The notes below the pieces were generated by a model. The model made no database searches and was not told the DNA's origin. It saw only the letters and a program-made list of their open reading frames with translations. A DNA stretch of 18,014 nt. Source: UBA6019 sp036570145. GTDB taxonomy: Bacteria > Chloroflexota > Dormibacteria > Dormibacterales > Dormibacteraceae. Location: positions 1 through 18,014 of the forward strand of contig DATCPJ010000047.1 of the NCBI GenBank assembly GCA_036570145.1, in the 5' to 3' direction. Both the position numbers and the translations under genes were made by a program. This document shows, piece by piece, positions 1 to 5,875 of this stretch. How positions within the stretch are numbered: the stretch's first letter is position 1; the number at the start of each line of letters is the position of its first letter.

Positions 1-33
1 CCGCCGGGGCCTTACTTCTAGTTCTGGAACTCG

Positions 34-660
34 ATGGCGGTACCGCTTCTGGTCTACTCCGACTACGTTTGACCGTGGTGCTACGTCGACTCGGTCCGAG
101 TCGAGCGCCTGGCCGAGGAGGGTATCGTCGACGTCACCTGGCTCCCCTACGAGCTGCACCCGGAAGTCCCCCTCGAGGGGATGAGCTATGAGGAGTACTT
201 CCCGGCCCACTACCTGAGCCGGATCGAGTCCGCCCCCTACCTGCCGCTCGCGGAGGAGGCGGGACTGGTCATGAAGCGTGGCACCCGCCTCATCAACACC
301 CGGCTGGCGCTATCGGCGGCCGAGTTCGCCCGCGAACATGGTCTCTTCGCCGAGATGCACCTGGCGCTGTTCAAGGCCTACTGGGAGCAGACGGGCGAGA
401 TCGGGACGATCGAGGGACTCAAGCAGATCGCGGTCGAGGTCGGGCTGGACGCGGAGGCGATGGCCGCCGAGCTGGCCGCCGCGCGCTACGACGACCTCCT
501 CGACGCCAACCGGCGGGAGGCGACCCAGGTCGGCATCAACGGCATCCCGGCCCATGTGTTCGGCCTCCGCTACCTGGTGATGGGCGCGCACCCCTATGAG
601 GTGCTGAAACAGGTTGCCGACAAGGCGGCGGCGGAGAACGCGGAGGCTACGGACGGCTGA
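34..660 (+). CDS. FrnE/DsbA-family thiol-disulfide oxidoreductase with in-frame TGA (probable selenoprotein)
   Basis: Read from the ATG at 34, this frame gives 208 residues interrupted only by TGA at 70-72. The N-terminus reads M-A-V-P-L-L-V-Y-S-D-Y-V-(TGA)-P-W-C-Y-V. FrnE-type DsbA proteins have S-D-[FY]-V-C-P-W-C-Y here, so the TGA replaces the first, nucleophilic cysteine of CXXC, while the resolving Cys16 (TGC) is kept. The rest matches the family: W-x-P-Y-E-L-H-P-E near 36-44, the helical insertion with INTRLALSAAEFAREHG near 87-103, and the cis-proline loop GINGIPAHVFG with Pro172. Length is close to the family norm (about 210-240). The preceding frame is closed by TAG at 19-21, so ATG 34 is the only reasonable start; spacing to a weak GGAA is short. 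I infer selenocysteine insertion (UPWC) giving a more reactive cytoplasmic oxidoreductase; no signal peptide is seen. The alternative is a nonsense mutation, but codon use stays normal on both sides and no other lesion is present. Initiation at the ATG at 181 would give a protein without an active site. Confidence 0.8.
77..109 (+). promoter_or_regulatory. SECIS-like hairpin downstream of the in-frame TGA
   Basis: Positions 86-93 (TCGACTCG) pair perfectly with 97-104 (CGAGTCGA) around the loop GTC. If the last pair is open, the loop reads GGUCC. Below the stem, 77-81 (GGTGC) can pair with 105-109 (GCGCC, one G-U), leaving a four-base bulge TACG at 82-85 on the 5' side. The apical loop begins 20-21 bases after the TGA. 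Known bacterial SECIS elements are hairpins inside the reading frame just after UGA, with a G near the start of the apical loop; the E. coli fdhF loop, as I recall it, contains GGUC. The element is translated, coding for the residues just after the active site. Function is inferred from position and shape only. Confidence 0.6.
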
Positions 661-679
661 GCCCCCAGGCCGCTGGATC

Positions 680-828
680 GCCCCACCCTGCCCTGAGTGT
701 CTCCCCACACGGTGGAGAGGGTTTTTTCCACCCTCCCCACACGGTGGAGAGGTTTTTTTCCACCCTCCCCACACGGTGGAGAAGGTTTTTTTCACCCTCC
801 CCATGCAATGGGGAGGGCAGGGTGGGGC
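680..828. repeat. 32-bp tandem repeat array bracketed by inverted 15-mers; terminator-like
   Basis: Units begin at 701, 733 and 765 with an exact 32-base period; a degenerate fourth copy lies at 797-813. Each of the three full units has CTCCCCACACGGTGGAG, a weak hairpin, followed by a run of six or seven T, so each resembles an intrinsic terminator on the plus strand after the FrnE-like gene. The array is enclosed by a perfect inverted pair, GCCCCACCCTGCCCT at 680-694 and its reverse complement at 814-828. The same 15-mer occurs elsewhere in the window beside similar palindromes. The stretch separates two convergent genes and holds no gene that I can support. Confidence 0.8.
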
Positions 829-839
829 GCTACAGCAGC

Positions 840-1043
840 CTAACTTTCGTCCCGATACTGGCGCTTTCCCGTCTCGGGGTCCTCGTAGACCCGTGTCAGC
901 TTGCCGGTCGTAGGGTCCTTGAAGACCTCGCCGGTCGGCTTGAAGGCCCCCTCTTTATGACCGCGGTAGCGGCGATCCCAGACGAAGTAGCCGACGATCG
1001 CGAAGACGATGACTGCGGCGTAGATCGCGAGCTGAAAGTTCAT
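840..1043 (-). CDS. Small single-pass membrane protein, hypothetical
   Basis: This is a 67-residue protein. One membrane segment lies at about residues 5-22 (LAIYAAVIVFAIVGYFVW). A positively charged patch, RRYRGHKEG, follows, and then a hydrophilic tail with two related motifs, E-V-F-K-D-P-T-T-G-K and R-V-Y-E-D-P-E-T-G-K-R. The charge pattern suggests an N-out/C-in anchor with the tail in the cytoplasm. Its ATG overlaps the stop of the upstream gene by four bases (ATGA), so it is very likely translationally coupled to it. I do not recognise the family. The DP-x-TG repeats in the tail are conserved-looking, but no function can be assigned. Confidence 0.75.
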   Translation of the reverse strand: MNFQLAIYAAVIVFAIVGYFVWDRRYRGHKEGAFKPTGEVFKDPTTGKLTRVYEDPETGKRQYRDES

Positions 1044-1393
1044 CCCGCGCTCTTCTCGACGATCGCGGCGGTGCCGTAGGCGACCACCTCGGTCATCGTC
1101 TGGCCGAGCTCGGAGGAGTCGAAGCGCATCATCACGACCGCGTTGGCGCCCATCGCGCGGGCGTTCTCGATCATCCGGTCGAGCGCGTGGCGGCGGGTGT
1201 CCTCGACCAGCCGCGTGAACTGGGTGATCTCGCCTCCGGCGAGGCCCTGAAGGCCCGCGAGCAGGTTGCCGCCGAGGCCGCGGCTGCGGACGACGACGCC
1301 GAACACGTGGCCGAGCGCCTGCTTGACCTCGTAGCCGGCGGGCCGCTCGGTGGTGGTGACCAGGACCCCTTGGCTAGACGGCTGCTGCGACAT
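1040..1393 (-). CDS. UPF0145 / YbjQ-family protein
   Basis: The protein has 117 residues, close to the family's usual 105-115. Family features seen are V-L-V-T-T-T-E-R-P-A-G-Y-E near the start, a glycine-rich centre (SRGLGGNLLAGLQGLAGGEI), the helix LVEDTRRHALDRMIENARAMGANAVVMMRFD, and a C-terminal strand TEVVAYGTAAIV. YbjQ-type proteins form small ring-like oligomers and are often labelled putative heavy-metal-binding; their function is not established. The ATG at 1393 lies inside the end of the aminotransferase gene (20-base overlap), with GGAGGTGG upstream as a plausible ribosome binding site. The gene is the middle member of a three-gene overlapping cluster. Confidence 0.88.
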   Translation of the reverse strand: MSQQPSSQGVLVTTTERPAGYEVKQALGHVFGVVVRSRGLGGNLLAGLQGLAGGEITQFTRLVEDTRRHALDRMIENARAMGANAVVMMRFDSSELGQTMTEVVAYGTAAIVEKSAG

Positions 1394-2690
1394 GGCGATC
1401 CGCCACCTCCAAACCGGCCTCGATGGCGTCGAGGCCCTCGTCCAGCTCCTCCTCCGAGATCGTCAGCGGCGGCGCGATGATGACGAGGTTCCAGCGGAAG
1501 GCCGGCCGGGAGCCCTTCGCCCAGACCGCCTTGACGACCTCGGTCATCTCAGCATTCCGGGACTCGATCCGCTGCGGCGTCAGCGGCTCGCGGGTCGCCT
1601 TGTCCTTGACCAGCTCGATCGCCGCCAGCATGCCGAGGCCGCGCACCTCGCCGACGCTCGGGTGCTTGTCAGCCATCTCGTCCAGGCGCTTCATCAGCTT
1701 CTTGCCCATCCGCGCCGCGCGGTCGGCAAGCTCCTCCTCGAGGTACACCTCGAGTGTCGCCACGCCCGCGGCACAGGCCAGAGGGTGGGCCGCATAGGTG
1801 AGGCCGGAGCCCAGGTAATGGTCCTCGAAGTAGTCGGCGACCCGGTCCGAGACGATCGCCGCGCCGAGCGGAACGTAGCCGGAGGTGATGCCCTTGGCGA
1901 CGGTCATGATGTCGGGCTCGACGCCCCAGTGCTCGGAGGCGAACCATTTGCCGGTCCGGCAGAAGCCGTCGATCACCTCGTCGAAGATGAGCAGGATCCC
2001 GTAGCGGTCGCAGAGGTCGCGCAGCCGCTTCAGGTAGCCGTCCGGCGGCACCACGATGCCGCTGTAGCCGGTGACCGGCTCGAGCAGGATCGCCGCGACC
2101 GTCTCCGGCCCCTCGCCGAGGACGGTCTCCTCGACCGCGTCGGCGCAGTTGAGGTTGCAGTTCGCCTCCCCGGCGCAGAAGCGGCAGCGATAGCGGTAGG
2201 GGTCGAGGGTCTTGACGAAGCCCGCCGGCATGTGAGGCTCGGAGAAGACCCGCCGGTTGTCCCCCGTCGCGGCCATCGCGGCCAGGGTGGCGCCGTGGTA
2301 GCTCTGGTAGCGGGTCACCACCTTCTGCCGCCCGGTGAAGGTGCGGGCCATCCGGATCGCGAGCTCGTTGGCCTCGGCACCGCCGTTGGTGAAGAAGGTC
2401 TGGGAGAGCCTCCCGGGGCTGACCTCGGCGAGCATCTCGGAAAGCCGGCTGGCGGGCGGGCTAGTGTGATCGGGCGCGATCACCGGCATCGTCTCCGCCT
2501 GCCGCTTGATGGCGTCCACAACGTGGGGATGGGCGTGCCCGATGTTGACGTAGGCGAGCTGGCCGCACATGTCCAGCCAGCGGTTGCCGCCGGAGTCCCA
2601 GAAGTAGCTGCCCTTCGCGTGCGTGACCGTCAGGGGGGCGATCTTTCCCTGTACGGCCCAGGGGTAGAGTCGGCGGTCAGATCTTGCCAT
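1374..2690 (-). CDS. Class III (fold type I) PLP-dependent aminotransferase
   Basis: A 438-residue enzyme of the aspartate aminotransferase superfamily, class III (ornithine, beta-alanine:pyruvate and taurine:pyruvate group). Such enzymes move an amino group from an omega-amino acid or amine to a keto acid. Seen: GGAEAN at 103-108 (phosphate-binding), YHG at 131-133, LIFDEVIDGF with Asp237 for the PLP pyridine nitrogen, and TVAKGITSGY with Lys266 as the Schiff-base lysine. A cysteine-rich insert has Cys169, Cys172, Cys178 and Cys182. The start is ATG 2690: TATGAT stands six bases upstream, and a longer reading would run into the divergent ligase gene. The substrate cannot be told from sequence. 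Two small genes overlap its 3' end. Confidence 0.92.
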   Translation of the reverse strand: MARSDRRLYPWAVQGKIAPLTVTHAKGSYFWDSGGNRWLDMCGQLAYVNIGHAHPHVVDAIKRQAETMPVIAPDHTSPPASRLSEMLAEVSPGRLSQTFFTNGGAEANELAIRMARTFTGRQKVVTRYQSYHGATLAAMAATGDNRRVFSEPHMPAGFVKTLDPYRYRCRFCAGEANCNLNCADAVEETVLGEGPETVAAILLEPVTGYSGIVVPPDGYLKRLRDLCDRYGILLIFDEVIDGFCRTGKWFASEHWGVEPDIMTVAKGITSGYVPLGAAIVSDRVADYFEDHYLGSGLTYAAHPLACAAGVATLEVYLEEELADRAARMGKKLMKRLDEMADKHPSVGEVRGLGMLAAIELVKDKATREPLTPQRIESRNAEMTEVVKAVWAKGSRPAFRWNLVIIAPPLTISEEELDEGLDAIEAGLEVADRHVAAAV

Positions 2691-2696
2691 CCCGCG

Positions 2697-2706
2697 ATCA
2701 TAATCT
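2697..2706. promoter_or_regulatory. Overlapping divergent -10 elements between aminotransferase and CoA ligase
   Basis: The space between the two start codons is only 22 bases. On the minus strand TATGAT (complement of 2697-2702) is followed by six bases and the ATG at 2690. On the plus strand TAATCT (2701-2706) is followed by six bases and the GTG at 2713. Neither start has a ribosome binding site. Both therefore fit leaderless transcripts made from one bidirectional promoter. The -35 regions are not clear. Confidence 0.5.
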
Positions 2707-2712
2707 TGGCTC

Positions 2713-3951
2713 GTGTCAGTGGCGGAGCAGACGACGCTCGAGAGGCTCAACGCGCTCCTGGCATACCTTCGCGAGCGGGTCCCCTTCTACACGACCCGCC
2801 TGCCCGAGCAGCCGCTGGCCAGGCTCGAGCAGCTGGCCGAGGTCCCCTTCACGCTGAAGGACGACTTTCGCGACAACTATCCCTTCGGGCTCTTCGCGGT
2901 GCCGCTCGACGACGTCGTCCGGCTCCACATGTCGAGCGGGACCACCGGCAAGCCGGTGGTGACCGGCTACACCCGGGCTGACCTCGAGATCTGGGGCGAC
3001 TGCATGGAGCGGGTGCTGCGGATGGGCGAGGTCACCGAGCACGACGTGATGCAGAACGCCTACGGCTACGGCCTCTTCACGGGCGGCCTCGGCTTCCACA
3101 TCGGCGCCGAGCGGGTCGGCTGCACGGTGGTGCCGACCTCCTCCGGCGTCACGGCGCGCCAGGTGATGCTGATGCAGGACCTGGGTACGACCGTCCTCGC
3201 CTGCACGCCCTCCTACGCCCTGGTGCTCGCGGAAGCGCTCAAGGAGGAGGTGGTTCGGCTGCGGCTCAAGCTGCGGGTCGGCTTCTTCGGCGCCGAGCCC
3301 TGGACGGAGGGGATGCGCCGGCAGATCGAGGCCGGTCTCGGCCTCGAGGCGTTCGACGTTTACGGCCTGGTCGAGCTCGGCGGTCCCGGCGTCGCCATCG
3401 AGTGCCGGGAGCACGACGGCCTCCACCTGTTCGAGGACCACTTCCTTGCCGAGACGGTGGACCCGGAGACGGGGCGCCCGGTCCCCAGCGGGCTGGAGGG
3501 CGAGCTGGTGCTGACGAGCTTGACCCGGCGGGCGACCCCGGTCGTCCGCTACCGGACCCGCGACCGGGTCGTGCTCGTCGACGAGCCATGCGCCTGTGGC
3601 AGCCCCTTCCGCCGGATCTCGAAGCTCCGCGGCCGGACCGACGACATGCTCATCGTGCGCGGCGTCAACGTCTTCCCGAGCATGGTCGAGGAGATCCTGC
3701 TCAGCATCGCCGGCTTGACGGGCAACTACCAGATCGTCGTCGACCGCACCCAGAAGCGGCATGACGCGATGCAGGTCCTTGTCGAGGCCGAGCCCGGGAC
3801 CGATAAGGAGCACCTCGGCAACGCCGCGCAGGAACGGATCAAGGAGCTGATCGGCCTGACGGTCGACGTCACCGTCCTCGCCGGCGGCGTGCTCCCCCGC
3901 AGCGAGGGAAAGGCGAAGCGGGTCGTCGACCGCCGGGAATTGAACGGCTAG
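2713..3951 (+). CDS. Phenylacetate-CoA ligase family (PaaK-like) adenylate-forming enzyme
   Basis: The protein has 412 residues against about 430 for PaaK. These enzymes activate an aryl or acyl acid with ATP to an acyl-AMP and then to the CoA thioester, in the cytoplasm. Seen: the P-loop MSSGTTGKP at 73-81, a YGLVELGGPGVAIEC segment matching the PaaK A5 region, VRYRTRD (ribose-binding Asp), a CACGSPFRRI segment typical of the PaaK subfamily, LRGRTDDMLIVRGVNVFPS at the hinge, and the C-terminal LPRSEGKAKRVVD with the catalytic lysine. The GTG at 2713 is chosen because a -10-like TAATCT lies six bases before it; the GTG at 2719 is an alternative. No other paa genes are adjacent, so phenylacetate as substrate is only a possibility. 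Confidence 0.9.
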   Translation: MSVAEQTTLERLNALLAYLRERVPFYTTRLPEQPLARLEQLAEVPFTLKDDFRDNYPFGLFAVPLDDVVRLHMSSGTTGKPVVTGYTRADLEIWGDCMERVLRMGEVTEHDVMQNAYGYGLFTGGLGFHIGAERVGCTVVPTSSGVTARQVMLMQDLGTTVLACTPSYALVLAEALKEEVVRLRLKLRVGFFGAEPWTEGMRRQIEAGLGLEAFDVYGLVELGGPGVAIECREHDGLHLFEDHFLAETVDPETGRPVPSGLEGELVLTSLTRRATPVVRYRTRDRVVLVDEPCACGSPFRRISKLRGRTDDMLIVRGVNVFPSMVEEILLSIAGLTGNYQIVVDRTQKRHDAMQVLVEAEPGTDKEHLGNAAQERIKELIGLTVDVTVLAGGVLPRSEGKAKRVVDRRELNG

Positions 3952-3963
3952 TCGGAAAATTCC

Positions 3964-4112
3964 CCCTCCCCACAGCTGTGGGGAGGGCAGGGTGGGGCCA
4001 TACGCTGGCCCGGAGCGATTTGGCGGACGGTCCCGTCCGCGGGGCTGCTTTTCAACTGTTGTATCTCCCCACCGCCCGCTGCGCGGGCCACCTCCCCACT
4101 GCGTGGGGAGGG
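3964..4112. repeat. Cluster of palindromic repeats between convergent genes
   Basis: The 174-base gap between the CoA ligase and clpP, which converge, is packed with inverted repeats. A perfect 24-base palindrome (CCCTCCCCACAG with its complement) lies at 3964-3987. It runs directly into AGGGCAGGGTGGGGC at 3984-3998, the same 15-mer as at 814-828. Further hairpins are at 4023-4040 (GCGGACGG/CCGTCCGC), 4074-4088 (GCCCGC/GCGGGC, loop TGC) and 4091-4111 (CCTCCCCAC/GTGGGGAGG, loop TGC). The block probably ends transcription from both sides. No gene is seen in it. Confidence 0.8.
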
Positions 4113-4125
4113 AAGACAAATCGGC

Positions 4126-4758
4126 CTATCGAGTGGCCGCTGCCGCCGCGGCCGGCTCGAAGCCTAGCCCCCGCCTCGGCTCGATCACCGCGTCGATGAC
4201 GCCGTACTGCTTCGCCTCTTCCGCGGTCATGAAGTAGTCGCGGTCGATGTCCTTCTTGACGCGGTCGTAGGGCTGGCCGGTGTGGTGGGCGAGGATCCGG
4301 GTCATCCGGTCGACGAGGGCGAGCGTCTCGCGGAGCTGGATCTCCATGTCGGAGGGCGCGCCGCGCGTCCCTGCCGAGCCCTGGTGGATCATGATCCGCG
4401 CGCTCGGCAGGGCGAGGCGCTTGCCGGCGGCCCCACCGGCGAGGACCATCGCCGCCGCCGACATCCCCATCCCGACGCAGATCGTCGAAACCTCCGGCCG
4501 GACGTACTGGATGGCGTCGTAGATCGCCATCCCACCGTAGGAAAGTCCGCCGGGCGAGTTGATGTAGAGCTGGATGTCCTTTTCGGGGTCGTCACTCTCC
4601 AGCAGCAGGAGCTGGCTGATCACGACGTTGGCGACCCGGTCGTCGATCTCGGTGCCGAGGAAGATGATCCGGTCGCGAAGGAGTCGGGAGTAGATGTCGA
4701 AAGCGCGGTCGCCACGTCCGCTCTGCTCGACGACCATGGGTACGAAGAACTGGGTCAC
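4126..4758 (-). CDS. clpP: ATP-dependent Clp protease proteolytic subunit ClpP
   Basis: A 210-residue serine protease subunit that forms the tetradecameric barrel fed by ClpX or ClpC unfoldases. The triad is intact with canonical spacing: Ser100 in CVGMGMSAAAMVLAGG, His125 in RIMIHQ, and Asp174 in DIDRDYFMTAEEA (25 and 49 residues apart). The hydrophobic NSPGG start of the family motif is present. Around the active site it departs from the usual sequences: GGLSYGGM replaces GGSVTAGM, GMGMSAAA replaces GQAASMGA, and QGSAGTRGAPSD replaces the usual QP-x-GG-x-QGQA-x-D handle. It may therefore be a second, specialised ClpP paralogue. The GTG start at 4758 has AAGGGGGT upstream, and the regulator gene ends four bases before it, so the two are co-transcribed. 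Confidence 0.95.
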   Translation of the reverse strand: MTQFFVPMVVEQSGRGDRAFDIYSRLLRDRIIFLGTEIDDRVANVVISQLLLLESDDPEKDIQLYINSPGGLSYGGMAIYDAIQYVRPEVSTICVGMGMSAAAMVLAGGAAGKRLALPSARIMIHQGSAGTRGAPSDMEIQLRETLALVDRMTRILAHHTGQPYDRVKKDIDRDYFMTAEEAKQYGVIDAVIEPRRGLGFEPAAAAAATR

Positions 4759-4762
4759 GGGC

Positions 4763-5182
4763 TCACCCCCTTGGTGGTGTAAAGCCGATCCGGCGGCGGG
4801 GCGGGCTCGCCTCGCGCATGAGCAGGTAGGAGCTGAAGTCGGCCACCGTCTGGAGCGATTGCGGGCTGAGCACGGTGGCGGCCAGTCGCAGGCGCTGCTG
4901 CGGATCGGCCGGGATGGCGATCGCCTCGGCGCCGTCCAGCCCGCCGGCCAGCTCGCGGTAGATCGCCGCGACCGAGATCCGCAGGGTGCGGGCGACCGTT
5001 ATCAGCCTTTCGGTCGAGATCTCCTTGCGGCCGCGCTCCACCTCAGAGAGGTAGGCGGGGGAGAGGCCGGCTGCTTCGGCGACATCCGCGAGCGTGCGCT
5101 CGGCGGCCTCGCGCTCGCGCCGCAGGATGGCGCCAAGCATCGCGGAGATGAGCTCTGGAGTTTCGCTCTTAGCGAAGGACAT
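4763..5182 (-). CDS. XRE-family (ClgR-like) helix-turn-helix transcriptional regulator
   Basis: The protein has 139 residues with an N-terminal Cro/C1-type HTH at about 16-77, including TLADVAEAAGLSPAYLSEVE and then RGRKEIS. This closely resembles the HTH of actinobacterial ClgR/PopR regulators, which activate or control clp protease genes. The C-terminal half (about 85-139) has no recognised domain and ends in a basic tail with PPRRRIGF. It sits directly upstream of clpP in the same operon, so it probably controls clpP and itself. ClgR proteins of actinobacteria are themselves Clp substrates; whether this one is cannot be seen. The ATG at 5182 is chosen because TATTCT lies seven bases upstream and the residues before it are low-complexity repeat DNA. 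Confidence 0.88.
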   Translation of the reverse strand: MSFAKSETPELISAMLGAILRREREAAERTLADVAEAAGLSPAYLSEVERGRKEISTERLITVARTLRISVAAIYRELAGGLDGAEAIAIPADPQQRLRLAATVLSPQSLQTVADFSSYLLMREASPPRRRIGFTPPRG

Positions 5183-5189
5183 CGCTGAG

Positions 5190-5195
5190 AGAATA
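5190..5195 (-). promoter_or_regulatory. -10 element of the regulator-clpP operon
   Basis: Read on the minus strand this is TATTCT, followed by seven bases and then ATG at 5182, with no ribosome binding site. This fits a leaderless transcript starting at the ATG of the XRE regulator. A -35 hexamer is not evident. Confidence 0.45.
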
Positions 5196-5242
5196 GCAGG
5201 GCGAGCTGCTTGCGGCGGTCGAGGGCCGCGGGCTGCTGGAGT

Positions 5243-5275
5243 GCCCCACCCTTCCCTCCGCACAGGTGGGGAGGG
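5243..5275. repeat. Degenerate copy of the CTCCCCAC/GTGGGGAG palindromic repeat
   Basis: GCCCCACCCTTCCCT at 5243-5257 differs at one base from the 15-mer at 680-694. It runs into CCCTCC-GCACAG-GTGGGGAGGG at 5254-5275, a shortened form of the 24-base palindrome at 3964-3987. It lies just beyond the 3' end of the GNAT gene and upstream of the regulator promoter. It may act as the operon's terminator. Confidence 0.65.
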
Positions 5276-5296
5276 TGCTACGACGACTGGGGGGTG

Positions 5297-5875
5297 CTAC
5301 GCGGAGTGTGGCGCCAGGAGCAGCGTTGGGTCGACCGGAGGCCCGCCGTAGGCGTAGATGTGGGCCGGTCCGCCGCTCATCTCGATCGTGCTCTCGCGGA
5401 TCGCGCCAAGTTTCTCGGCGACACGGATGGAGGCGAGGTTGTCGGGCCGGATCAGGCTGATCAGGTGGGTGGCGCCGACCGACTCGTAGGCCATCCGGAC
5501 CACCGCCTTGGCTCCTTCGGTCGCGTAGCCCCTGCCCCAGTGCTGGCGTCCCAGCAGCCAGCCCGCCTCGAGCCCCGGCCAGCCCTCCGGGTTGATCAGG
5601 CCGATCCTGCCGATGAAGGTGCCGGTCGCCTTCTCCTCGACCGCGTAGAGCCCGTAGCCCCGGAGCACCCAGTGGCCGAGCGCGCCGGCCACCGAGCGCC
5701 AGGTCTCCTCCCGGGTCAGCGTGCTGCCGTCCCCGATGTAGCGCATCACCTCGGGGTCCGCGCAGATCCGGGCATAGAGATCGACGTCGGTCTCCAGGAA
5801 CTGGCGGAGCAGCAGGCGCTCGGTTTCCAGCAGGTCGGGAGCCTCAACCAGGCTCGGGGGATCAAGTGGGATCAT
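5297..5875 (-). CDS. GNAT-family N-acetyltransferase (RimJ/RimL-like)
   Basis: The protein has 192 residues. It has the typical RimJ/RimL layout: LLETERLLLRQFLETDVDLY near residues 15-34, then PEVMRYIGDG, then the acetyl-CoA pyrophosphate loop GRQHWGRGYATEGAKAV at about 109-125 (Q-x-x-G-x-G/A form), and the late motif RPDNLASIRVAEKLGA. Such enzymes transfer acetyl from acetyl-CoA to an amine, often an N-terminal or small-molecule amino group; the acceptor here is unknown. Its ATG shares a base with the stop of the FAD oxidase upstream (TGATG), so it is translationally coupled as the last gene of the operon. Confidence 0.9.
   Translation of the reverse strand: MIPLDPPSLVEAPDLLETERLLLRQFLETDVDLYARICADPEVMRYIGDGSTLTREETWRSVAGALGHWVLRGYGLYAVEEKATGTFIGRIGLINPEGWPGLEAGWLLGRQHWGRGYATEGAKAVVRMAYESVGATHLISLIRPDNLASIRVAEKLGAIRESTIEMSGGPAHIYAYGGPPVDPTLLLAPHSA

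Noticed and set aside
1..21. Possible end of an upstream gene (P-P-G-P-Y-F then TAG at 19-21)
   Set aside because: Only six codons are visible, so neither frame nor identity can be supported; it is used only to limit the start of the FrnE-like gene.
181..660. Start of the FrnE-like gene at ATG 181
   Set aside because: It would remove the whole first strand and active site although clear family sequence continues upstream in frame to ATG 34; the TGA is better explained as selenocysteine.
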